Positions 48,426-59,600 of a stretch of 64,000 bases of DNA are shown here, piece by piece. The notes under the pieces were generated by a model, which did not search any database, was not told the DNA's origin, and saw only the letters and a program-made list of their open reading frames with translations. The DNA is from Phallusia mammillata. Taxonomy: Eukaryota > Chordata > Ascidiacea > Phlebobranchia > Ascidiidae. The stretch is from positions 84,858 through 148,857 of the forward strand of contig QLIY01000085.1 of the NCBI GenBank assembly GCA_003260075.1, in the 5' to 3' direction. A program made the translations under genes and the position numbers. The first letter of the stretch is position 1. Each line of letters begins with the position of its first letter.

Positions 48426-51400
48426 ATGGGGTCAGTAGCTTTTGTGAGATTAAACTGTGATGCATACCTTACTTGTCTGATGCATGCCCTTTCTAATGAA
48501 ACAGAGGAGGTCATGGGATTGTGCATTGGTGAAATGATTGAAAAGGTACAATGTAATGAATGAATAAAATATATGTGTCCTGTAAACCTTTTACAAATGT
48601 ATTGCATGTGTTTTAGATATCTGGATGTGAAATCAATATCTCTGCAGTTCTCTTGTTGAGGCGAATGGACAAAAGAAAGGATCGAGTTGAGATTTCTGTC
48701 GAACAACTTTCAAATGCTTCTTCATATGCTGAGATATCCTTGCAAACTTTGTTAAAACATTACTAGGACTATTACAAAATACCAGCTTTATAAGCACCAT
48801 TGGAGTTGGAGGTTTTTATTTAAGTCAAAAGTTACATATTTTAGCAAAGAACTTTATGATGTTAGGGACATTTTTCTGCTTCTAAGCTAAATATTTGTTT
48901 GGTTTAATGGTGACATTACAGAGTTGAAGTCATAGCAATCCCAGGAATTGGAAACATAGAAATCCTGTGAGTTGGTATTCATGTCAGGTATAATCTTCTG
49001 ACCCTGCCACACTTCTAAAAAGTTTAAATGATGATAACTGCATAATTCATCAAACTCAGAGTATCTGAGATAAGTGTTTCATAGCTTCAAAATTATGAAT
49101 GCCATGTTTCTTAACCTTTGTCAAACGAACTAGCAATTAAAAGTGGGAAAAATCTTCGTATCGTTGGTTGGTATCATTCTCATCCACATATAACTGTTTG
49201 GCCCTCCCATGTTGGTGAGATTTGTTGTATTGTTTATTTAGTCAAATATATTGTGAAAATTCTAAAATACTGCAAAAATATGGTTTTGTCTGTGCTAACT
49301 ATTTATTGTTTTTTATACGGTAGCCAGCATTGATATCATTAAATTCTTTCTATGTGATTTTGATAGTCTTAGTGAATGTTAACTGGTTTAAATGCAAAAT
49401 GATTTGTTATTAGATGTTCAGACTCAGGCTATGTATCAGATGATGGACGAGACATTTGTTGGATTAATATTTTCCTGTTTTAATGAAAATAAGGCTAACT
49501 TGGTTAGTATTGTAAAATCAGAATTTTTTTTAAAGTAATTTATATTGTAAACATGTTTTTTGCAGCACCAAACGGTTGAGATGATTTGCTTCCAGTCCCT
49601 AACCAGCATGGATGACAGTTCACAGTGAGCATAGTGTTTTTATATAAGTGGTAGATTTTAACTGTCGCCAACAAAACCGTAACAACTAATGTGAACAGTT
49701 TAATGATGAAAATAACGGCCCAAATAGACGTTAAAAGCGACATGCTTTATTGTTCAAACGTTTCGGCAAATGCTCATGCCATCATCAGTGATATAAAGGC
49801 CACATCAGTTACACCCGTTTATATGAACTTGAGTCGCATGAAGGAATGATAAAAGGGTGCGAAACAAGCGTCGCATAAAAAACGATGGATAAAAAGGTGC
49901 GCAGAAGCAAGGTGTAAGCCACCTGCGAGTGTGCATATAACGAAACAGGTGCGGAGCAACACCCTTTATCATTCCTTCATGCGACTCAAGTGTAGATTGT
50001 ATTCTATAAGTGTTCTTATCAGCTTATCTTCTGCTTCCCATTATTTTGTTTTAAATATAAACTACTACATTGCTTGCAATATTTACTTAGTAAATACATA
50101 CATTTCTTATAGATACCAAAGACTTGAGGTTCCAATGTACCTTGAAAGGACTCAGTGTTTGAGTGAAGCAAATTTGCAGACATTAACTAGTTTGCCCAAA
50201 ACATTGATGCATGAAGAATGTGAGGCTTACGACGCTGTAATAAAGTAAGCATGAAATTCTGTAAATAAGCAAAATCAACAAGTCTCAAATTAGAATGTTG
50301 TAAGCATTTGCTTTATACCTTCTATACTAAATGATCGAAAGTTACAAAAATTGCAACAGATGTTGAAACCAGCAAATGATGGCGTTGCATACTGAACATA
50401 AGTATACATAAACTATCTGCCCAATCAAAACAAATGCATTTTACCGATCCTATGCAGTGTTGCAATTTGTTTTTTTCCTATTACTGACCTTAACTACATG
50501 TACTTTTTTGACTAACATGAAAATAAATGCATGTTATGTGCTTTTACAGATCTTGCGGAAATTGCATTTTAACCAAACTGCATAATGCTTCTGTGCACAC
50601 CCAAAGTGTCTGTAATATAACAGAAACAGTTATTTCCCCTTTGTTGCAAATCCTGGAACAAACTCACACAAATCACAAACTGAAAATCAAAGAGGTTGAA
50701 GCTGAAAATGAAGAATTGAGGAAAATGTTAGCTGAGCTAGAAGCATCATCTATTGCAGAAAACAAAGGTATCTTAGCTGTTTCGTACATTGATTTGAGTT
50801 TTTAGAACCTATTTTATGTTTAAAAAATATTGTTATTTAGAATTTATACAGATAAATCCAGTTATTGCATACTCAATTTGACAAGCTTTTCATACAAGTA
50901 ATCTAATGATTTCCTAAGCCAGTGGTTCCCAAACTGTGGGCCATGGCCCAGTACTAGGCCACCAAGACATTTTCAATGGGCCACAGAGCCATTTAAACAG
51001 ATTCTACTGTTTTGTTATACTGTAGATATTATGCGCTTTGTTTTGAAAAACATAATATTTTGCAAAGAATTCTGAATCTTGTAGCCAAATTTCAGGAGCA
51101 TGTATCGCATTAAAAATAAATTGCTAGACAATTTCGCCTGTTTTTGAGTTATTTTTTTTGTTTGTGCCCAAATGTACAGCATGTGGTGAGCCATGAATTG
51201 TATTAAATAGACATTTGGGCCATAGACCAAAAAAGTTTAGGAACCCCTGTCCTAAGCAAATGACTCTTAAGGAGTTTTTGATCTCTATATGTTTAAACAG
51301 ATTATGCGATTAACCAGATACATTTGTTTGTTAAATATACATGTAGTGCATCAGTTATTAAAAAATAATTACAAAAGTATGGTTTTACAAACAAATTTAG

Positions 51401-51772
51401 CTAGTTGCTTAGCTAATATTGCTTAGAGTGGTCTATGTTTGTTTTTCTGGCCAATTTTAGTGCAAACTTTAGAAGTAAAGATGGTATGATATCTGTTCTG
51501 ATGTGAATAACAATGAGAAAATCTAAGCATCTCCACATATTGGATTTGCCTCTTCTGCTTTTAGTTCCAATACTGTATCTATACTATATGTAAACTAAAT
51601 AAAACACAAGATTGTTTATGTAAAAAACAGTTTGCATTTGTCACATAAACTTGCAAAACAATTTTGCATGCATATCAATGGCACATAATAAATAACAAAA
51701 AAACACAAAGTCAAATTAAATAACAATTTGAAATACACCACAAATGTTTTGTTTTTTCTTGCAGCTAGTTGA
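48426..51772 (+). CDS. BRCC3: BRCC36, Lys63-specific JAMM deubiquitinase, complete
   Basis: Eight exons join in frame to 276 residues: 48426-48545, 48617-48733, 49127-49214, 49414-49502, 49566-49624, 50113-50244, 50550-50767, 51765-51772. The protein is the zinc metalloprotease of the BRCA1-A and BRISC complexes. MPN+ features: EEVMGLCIGE (catalytic Glu about 28), then GWYHSHPHITVWPSHVD with zinc ligands H96, H98 and D109 and S106. QAMYQMMDETFVGLIFSC follows, as in the human protein. The C-terminus is coiled coil (LQILEQTHTNHKLK and KEVEAENEELRKMLAEL). The final coding exon adds only the end of an Ala codon, Ser and stop. Intron 2 is AT-AC. It is about 40 residues shorter than human BRCC36, which has extra loops. 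Confidence 0.95.
48734..49126 (+). other. U12-type AT-AC intron in BRCC3
   Basis: No GT donor fits the end of exon 2. The sequence after GCTGAG is ATATCCTTG, the U12 AT-AC donor consensus; TTTCTTAAC at 49107-49115 matches the U12 branch site with one change; the intron ends CAAAC. Joining GAG to GAA gives SYAE-ELAIKSG, collinear with human AE-RLAELTG. Confidence 0.88.
49680..49992. repeat. Foldback repeat with 31-nt arms in a BRCC3 intron
   Basis: The arm starting ACTTGAGTCGCATGAAGG (49827-49859) is complementary to the one ending CATGCGACTCAAGT (about 49960-49991). On the left, minus strand, CTGATGA, a GGC/GCC stem, GAAACG and AATAAA occur in order, resembling the ends of Penelope-like elements. 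The left boundary is uncertain. Confidence 0.5.
50920..51249. mobile_element. hAT-type MITE, 330 bp, GGGCCATGGCCC subfamily
   Basis: Ends CAGTGGTTCCCAAACT and AGTTTAGGAACCCCTG; perfect duplication TCCTAAGC (50912-50919, 51250-51257). The palindrome GGGCCATGGCCC follows the left end; GGGCCATAG and an A-tract precede the right end. It lies in the last BRCC3 intron. Confidence 0.95.
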
Positions 51773-52628
51773 ATCAAGAAACCAAAATCCAGGAATATGA
51801 TCATGTTAGGAAATGCCTGCAACAGAAAAAAGTGTACTTGTAGATGAAATCAACAACACTGGTTGCTAGGTTTATTTCAACATGTTTATAAAAGCGGAAC
51901 CTTCTTGTGTTTTTTTTCCAGTTATATAAATGCCACTGTGTATTATTTGTGATTTTTAAAACACTGCCTTATATATATATATATATACTGCAGTGATGTC
52001 CCTTATTTCATGTGACTTTATTTTCTTAAAAGTTATGAAATCGAAAAAGGTATTTTTCTGACGATTTTTCGGAAAAAATAACCTTCAAAATTATAATAGT
52101 AAATAGCAGAAGATCCCACTCCCAACAAGTTTTCAATTGTGTAAAAGATCTATATTGGTTTAAAATGATTTATGCTTGGGTCCTGGTTATGAACGTAAAT
52201 TTCATGTTTTTTGTCATATACATGTGCAGTATTCCAACATATACATTTGAAAAGATCTATGTATTTTTAAGCTCATTTAGTACGTAGTTTGTTAATTTGG
52301 ACGTATGTTAAAGCGTCCAGATTCTTGAAATAATATCAGGCAGATCTCGTAGGAGGAAGCTCTTTTGTACCACTGTATCAATATCAATCGGTTTACGCAG
52401 CTTGGGTACATTTTTGTTTTACGTCGAAAACCAAGGTTTATACTTGAAGCAGCTACGATTAAGGATGTTTGACCAAGAAGACAATATTCCGTGTTTTGTT
52501 GTTTTCAGGAAAAGCAAATGTTTGAATTAAAGTATACGCTGTCTAAAAACTAATCGTATATTGCATTTCTTTCGAAATCGAGTTGATAAGAGTCTTGTTA
52601 AGTGTAAGCTATGACGACTTACAGTTGT

Positions 52629-52836
52629 GGAAAATCTACTAACACAAGAACTTACAGACAGACCTGCTAATTTCCAAAAGGTAGCGCAGCGGAGCATTTG
52701 CTCAGTAATTATTGCCATAAGCATTAGTCATCAGTTTGCTGAGTCAGCAATTATTGCGATGGTAAAAGCCTATGTTCCGTTGCGCCACCTTTTGAAAATT
52801 TGCCTGTCTGTAAGTTCCTGTGTTAGTAGCTCTACC
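52629..52836. mobile_element. Inverted-repeat MITE, ~208 bp, relative of the 39791 element
   Basis: The arms of ~75 nt are complementary: CTACTAACACAAGAACTTAC at the left against CTACTAACACAGGAACTTAC on the opposite strand at the right. The right tip GGTAGAGCTACTAACAC equals the end of the MULE-like element at 39791. The flanking duplication is imperfect (shared GTTGT). Confidence 0.65.
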
Positions 52837-52849
52837 GGAAGTTGTAGGG

Positions 52850-53444
52850 CAGGGGTGTGCAACCTTTTTCGTCGGTAGACCATATAACCAATTTCGGACA
52901 TCAAGCGAGGGCCACACAATGTTTTTCATGTACTGTATTTACACGTTTTTTACCCTACTGTTGGTGCGGCTTGCATTATAAGATCATGTCGATATTATTT
53001 CCACACCTCTGCGTTTTGTTTTATTTTGCGTTTAAAATCAACTTGAAAATGTTAGGTGCAAGCAGTTTTTTTTTAAGGTTTGGTTTGGGTGACCGCTAAG
53101 TAGTTTTAAGAGACCGCAAGTGTTTCATTTAAATACCAAAAAATAGCCATTTCCAAATTTTGGGAAACCGCTGGAGAAATTTTAAACACCTTAAAAAAAC
53201 AGTGGGTGCAAGTAAGTTTCGTCGCACGCAACACTGCCTTTCACAACAAAGTAATTGTTTACCAGACAAAGAGGTATATTACGTCACATTCGGTATAGAT
53301 ACGCAACAACCACCCAGTTCGAATAGAAGACCTAATTAAGTTCCATGCGCTGGTTTAGCTTATTCTTGTTACGTATAGCAACTTATGAGATTTACTGAAA
53401 ACTAGCGGGGATTTTTTTCTAAACTGTGCATTTTTACTTGCTCT

Positions 53445-53507
<63 letters not shown>

Positions 53508-53547
53508 TAGGCGGGCCGGATTGTGGCCCGCGGGTTGCACACCCCTG
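52850..53547. mobile_element. hAT-type MITE, 698 bp, with a poly-C tract
   Basis: Ends CAGGGGTGTGCAACC and GGTTGCACACCCCTG; perfect duplication TTGTAGGG (52842-52849, 53548-53555). The right end has GGCCCGCGGG, while the left palindrome is lost. Confidence 0.92.
53449..53507. repeat. Poly-C homopolymer, ~59 nt
   Basis: An uninterrupted run of C inside the hAT-type MITE. Its length in the assembly may not be exact. Confidence 0.9.
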
Positions 53548-53646
53548 TTGTAGGGTAAGCACTCTGAAATAAAGATTGAGTATAACTCGTATGCATAACT
53601 TGACCAATGCCATTTACGCTACTTGCGTCTTAAGAGGAAAAATGGA

Positions 53647-56600
53647 TCACAGTATTAAAGTGACAATTTGTTGCAATTGTAGTGTTGCAGCCACGAATGC
53701 TTTGCTGTAATCTCCACATCCGCATTTTTACAAAAAAAGAACCAAGCTTGAAATGCATACTTACTTGCATGGATTTCCACAAACTAGCTTCGATATTCTT
53801 TGCACGAATTTCTCTGTAAGCTCGTCGAAACCGCCCGAGATAATCATGATATGTTCTTCCTCTGGAGCACTCACCATCATCTCCATTTGCTTCTGATCCA
53901 GTTTTCCTCGCATGTTTTTGATTCCAACTACATTTACCTTTTCGAGAAATAATAAAGTAAACAACAGGAAAAGCCGTATTAAAAAAAGTTCATTAGATTT
54001 CGCAAAAATGTTGATCAGAAAGAAAGTCTTCCAAGGCGATGATAAGCCTACTACATGGTTTTAGCAGGTAACGGGTTTGGTTTGAGGCAGTGTCTCGTGT
54101 ATTAGAAAACAGCAGTAAGTGCTCATTTTTTTGTCAAATCATTGCGTTAATCACTTCAATAGAACTTAATTAGCAAGTGTTTGTCAATTTGTATCACATT
54201 CCTCATGCAGCATCGGTGGGAACATGAGATTAATTTGCGTACAAAAATAATATACCACCTTTTTTAACTAGCTATTTAATATAAAAACGAATCGTTAAAA
54301 GCTTGGCAACTGTACGGTAAAAAATTGTTTTTTTTCCGCCATAATACATCTTTACTTACATTTACTCCCATTGATTTAAGACGACGCGCCGGCGCAACAG
54401 CGTCATCTTGTGACACACCGTCAGTGAATAGCAAAAGTACATCCCGTACATTTGGTCGATTTCCACCGACCCTCAAGCTGTAGTCGTAAGCGTGTTGAAG
54501 TGCTTGTCCAGTAAGTGTGCCTATCACAAACAAAAAAGTTTAAATTTGTTCGTTGTTTTTTCGATTTGTTGTTCAAAACGAGAAGTAAAATAAATTGTAA
54601 AGTTTAGATCTACCTGTAATCGTTAGATACTGGTCCAAATAACGGACAAAAGTAAGAGCCCCTATAATGCCGTTTTTTGCACTTGTTATAATGTGAGTTG
54701 TTAAACAGTTTGAAATAAAAAAAAATGCCGTACTTAGTTGGACTAGTAAGTCTATTTTAAAGTGATCAAATGCTTTGATAAATCGGTACAACTAGGGTCA
54801 AAATATCCCCGAAATACGAAACCACTTATATTATTCTTATTTGAGGTTTATACTTTAAACTTTTTTAAAAAATCTGATCTGAAACATGTCAAGATAGTTA
54901 ACCGACATAATCTGTTCATTAAGAGAATATTACCTGAGCCGTTGTAGGGTATATTGTGAATTCGTTCGTTGAGTTCTTTAAACGTGTTTACTTCTCCCAT
55001 CTTGATCTCAGTGCGTACATCAACATGCTAAAATATGGGTTTAACAAATAATTTTGTCTACCTTTCTACATAACCTAAGCTTCGTTGCGACGTTGCATGA
55101 CGAATGCCAAATTAACGTACATCGCATACAGTTTTGGTGAGTTTTTCGGGAAAATCCACTAACAAGCTCACAAACCCATTTAACAGGGCATATGTGCAAA
55201 TATGTAAAAAGTTAGGGCCATTGAGGGTTGGAGTTAAGTAATATCATTCGAAATTCGATAAAACTGACTGTAAAACTGAATCCTTATGTAAAATGTTGAA
55301 TAACTTACTCCCCATGCCATACCACTCTGTAGCTGCTAAATTAATAATTCAGCTTATTGCACCACCTAACTAAATGTTGCCAAATGTAGGTCTGCCGTAA
55401 GGTATAGTGTTAGTAGCTCTGCCTATTTCTTGTAGTTCCCATGTTACATTTGGCAACTTCGCACAGCGTACGTGTATTACATTGAGTTTAATTGTTGAAC
55501 TGAATTACCTTGTTGTAGCGAAACGCGCCAACTCTAAGCGTCGAATCGCTAATATGGAACGATTTGATGATGTTTGCTCCGAACTGAAGAAGTTTCTTCC
55601 AGTTTTCCTTTCCAACGGAACTCGAACTGTCGAAAATCATGATCAAGTCCAAAGTCGCGAATGGTGGGCACGGCCCTAAAAAAGAAATTTTCAATCTAAT
55701 TCTAAACAACCATTCAGCAAGGGTGCGTGATGAGATGATACATTTTGCAGATTGACAAGGGCAGATCGTCAATAACCAGCTTACATACAATAAAGAGAAA
55801 ACAACAATGCAAAACTAACTGTACCGGCCAAATCATTGTACGTATAAGAAAATCTGCTTGAAAAAGAAACAATTGTAAAACAATGGGTAGTCCAAATGCA
55901 TCACAGTGAGGCCGGTACTTCGACAATGGACAAAATCAGGTCCTGGTTAAATCTAAAACGTGAAAACGAGCAGGAAACTCACGTGAACAGCAAGCTGCTG
56001 GTTTGGTCCACTTCGCTGTTTCTGTGCATGTTGATACACCGCTACCAGTCATCACAAATCCCGTCTTGGCGTCGCAGGTGGTTTTGCACTGACTGAATGC
56101 GTAGTTGGAACGTGAACATTTCATTAGGCCGCCATTGGGCTGACTAAAACGCGGACATTTGATTGCTGTAAAAAGAAAAAAAAAATTTGGTGGTTGAAAT
56201 ATATTGCCGCCTTTAAGATGCCAACATGTATGCAGGCGTGGGGGATAGGAGGTTTTAAAGGGACATTCCTTCCTCTTCTTGTTTTGTAAATGCACATTCT
56301 GGGTAAAATAAAGTGTTGTGTTAAACCAGCCTGTATAGTCACGACGTTTGTGTCCCTTTTTACAAATGTGTTCGCCCCGAAAATAATGTTCTGAAAAACT
56401 CCGCTACTTGCGACATGGTAAAAGAAGCTTGTGCAAATGAGTGACCTTGCCATGTGCAGAGCCTCAAGCGGAATGGTTTAACCGCGATATGGCCGAATGA
56501 TTAGTGTAACTGCCTTGTGAAACCTGTGGGTTCTAATCCCATCTCCGCCTCGTGTGTTATGCTGGGCAAGAAACTTGGGCGATATTGCTCTAACACAGGG

Positions 56601-59600
56601 CTTCCCAAACTGGGGGTCGCGACCCCGCAAGGGGTCGCTCAACAAACTTGAGGGGTCGCAGAGAGCTGTACCAATTTTGCACAAAGTACTCCATACACTG
56701 GCGTAGAGTACGGGGGGCGCACACCTCCGGCCTTGACCTTTGTATAACGTCACAATGTCATTTTTGTTCAAGTAACGTCGGTTTTGAAACGTTTCCNGCC
56801 CGTTCTAAATCAAACGGTCGTGTGAGTTACTATGCTAAACAGAAGTCACAGGGAAAGTTTCTTTGATACGGATAAAATCATTCCGAATTGGGTCTTCGCG
56901 ACCCCCTCAAAGGTGCTTGGCGACCCCTTTGGGGGTCGCGACCCCCAGGTTGAGAAACACTGATATAGAGTTACAGACTAACGTTTAAGTATTGTTTGAC
57001 GCAATATCTTTCTCTAATAAAAATATGTAATAAATTTACGATTTTCAAGCAGTGCATGCGTTTGCAAAGCACGGCCTAAACTTGGTCCAAGGTGACCTCA
57101 GTTTAGGCGTCAACAATACATGATTTGAAGTATAAATTGCTTTTACTTTTATTTTCCGCCCCAACAAATTACTTAAAACTTAAGTGGTTGTTAAAATTGC
57201 CGATTCGGCAAATCGTTCATTACGAACGGGCGTATGTTCTCGACGCACAGCAAACGTCCAAACCACACGAAGAAATTGTGACAAGTGCCTATTTGTAAAA
57301 CAATGTGACAGAAACTAAAGGCTAAAATTAAGGTATCGGTGTTTGGTAGTAGATTCCGACTACCGGTAGGTTGTTTTTAGTTTTCGCTCGAATTATGCGT
57401 TTCAATAAATACAACAAACGTCTTTTTGCAGTTTCTATCAAATTATCTGTGAAGGGTTGCGGATAATTTAGAGAGATTAAAAGGGGTCGCGATCAAAAAA
57501 GTTTGGGAAGCCCTGCTCTAACACATATACCCGATGACTTGAATCTTACTGATCTTACTGACCAAAATGAAATCTTACTGACCAAATGCATTTAGCGGAC
57601 TTGCAACAAAAATGGCACCCGACGGCGGACTGATTATCAACATATAACATTCTGGCGTTGTCCACCCACCGAGAATAAAAATGAAACAAACAAACAAACA
57701 AAGTTGACCTACTCTTACGAAGTAGTATCACCGAAGAACGGCGAGGGCCACGTTCCGACATATCGGCTGAATAATCAAACTTATTAAGTACTGTTGGTAA
57801 ATTAAAATCTATCAGTGATTGTTTAAGCGACTTGGGTCAGTATCTTTACCACGGAGATTTTGAGAACACTGTACAAGTGGCCTGTTTGAACCGGGAATAA
57901 AATAAAACTAACAGTTACCTCGACAATACGGTCCACGAGGCTTATCCCATCGGCCAGTTCGCAGACATGTGACTTCGGTTGGACCAATCAGTTTGTAGCC
58001 ACGTTTACACGTGAAACTGCACTTGCTGCCTGATATGTCGTAGTTTGTGCACTTTCTTGTTCCGTACTTTGGAATGTACATCCGTTGCTTGCATTTAATC
58101 ACTGAAATTTTGAAGCGAAATTCGGTGATTATTTTTTTCCATTTTTTCGAACAAAGTAATTTATGTGTCAAAAATACTGCGCCGGTTTTATATTATTCGC
58201 GACAACTGACAACAGCTTAGCTAAAAAAAGCTAAAAACTTTGTTTTGTATTGAGGATTCGAGAGGCTTAAAAGCATAAATAAAAAAACAATTAATTGTAA
58301 TCACCTGTCAGTTTTTTAGACACATCACCAGAATACACATCCATGAACTGACACAAGTCCATCTCCAATTGTTTCTGAGCTAGTTTGGTAAACATTTCTT
58401 TTGCTTCAGTTTGCGTGACTTTGCCACCGTTTGTAAGTGCTTTCTGTCCTCGCAGGAACAGATAGAACTCCCAAAACGAGATTTTGCCATTTCCATTACG
58501 ATCCGCCACCTGCAAAAAGTAAATCTGGTTAGTTGTTGTTTTTTGTGTCAATGAAAGTTGTAAGTGAATGTATTGTTTATAAGTCGTATTGTTTTACGTT
58601 CTATGAGGATTCTTGTTGTTCCCTGTAGGTAACTTACTCAAAAAAGTTAAACACTAAAAAGCTAAAGACATTTTTGCTCCGGTACAAGACAAAGACACAA
58701 TCTAGAAATCGACAGTCGTATTTATGGCAGATACACAAAATTTATGTTGTAATCTTTTTAAATCTGGTTCGTCAGCTATTTGTAGCAAAGTGGTTGGTGG
58801 TATGAAACCTGTGTTTTTGACTATGCCATCCGACTTGTAAAAGTAAAAGCGCATATGTTCGAGTTTTCGTTGATATTTTGCATTTCCTCTCGACCAAAAG
58901 TGACGTAAGTCGTTAAACTGTCGAAAACTAGCCCCAACCGATTGAGTTCGGATCAAATTTTGTGTCAAACCACTATCATATGCAACCGACTGTGCCCCAC
59001 AGGTTCGCGCGGTCTTACGGCAGAACATACCCAGAACACAAAACCCCGGCACAGATTCAAATAGACTCTATTCGTTTAATAGAGGGTATTTAATAGAGGG
59101 ACACTTGACTTTAACATATATTTTTTTCGGTGTTTTTGCCGTTTTATGTAACCATTAAACGACGAAAATGAAATAAAATGACTTAAATTTATTTGTTCAA
59201 AATTTAAGCGTACCAATTTCTGTTCTTCAAGCCACGCACTCATCACGGATTGAAACTTGTCGAAGTCGGCACCCTTCTGTTTAAAATCTTTGATTCCAGT
59301 GAAAAGAGTGACGAAAAATGCAATACTTTTCATTTTTCTTCCTTCAGATTGAAGTTGGGCCTCCCAAGCGTGTACAATTCCATCTTCGTTGGCATCAAAA
59401 CGTTTGAAGAATTTTTTCATGGCTAAAAGTACACCTTGCTGTGTTAGTGATACCTAGTTAAGGTAATTTTTTTACAATTTGTGTGTTCGTTGAATATTTT
59501 TCTGTTACTCTTAAATGAAAAATCGTAAAAATTATTACGATTTTTTCCCCGGCCATACTTCAGTAAAAACAATGTAGTTGCATATTGCTATACGCTCTTT

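Larger units (their letters stand above)
51773..53646. other. Convergent intergenic region between BRCC3 and the sushi/vWA gene
   Basis: The 3' ends of both genes face this stretch. It holds an inverted-repeat MITE (52629-52836) and a hAT-type MITE (52850-53547) with a long poly-C. Frames here, including a poly-Gly one on the minus strand, are repeat-derived. Confidence 0.65.

Noticed and set aside
53355-53540. Minus-strand ORF with a poly-glycine run
   Set aside because: It is created by the poly-C homopolymer in a MITE.
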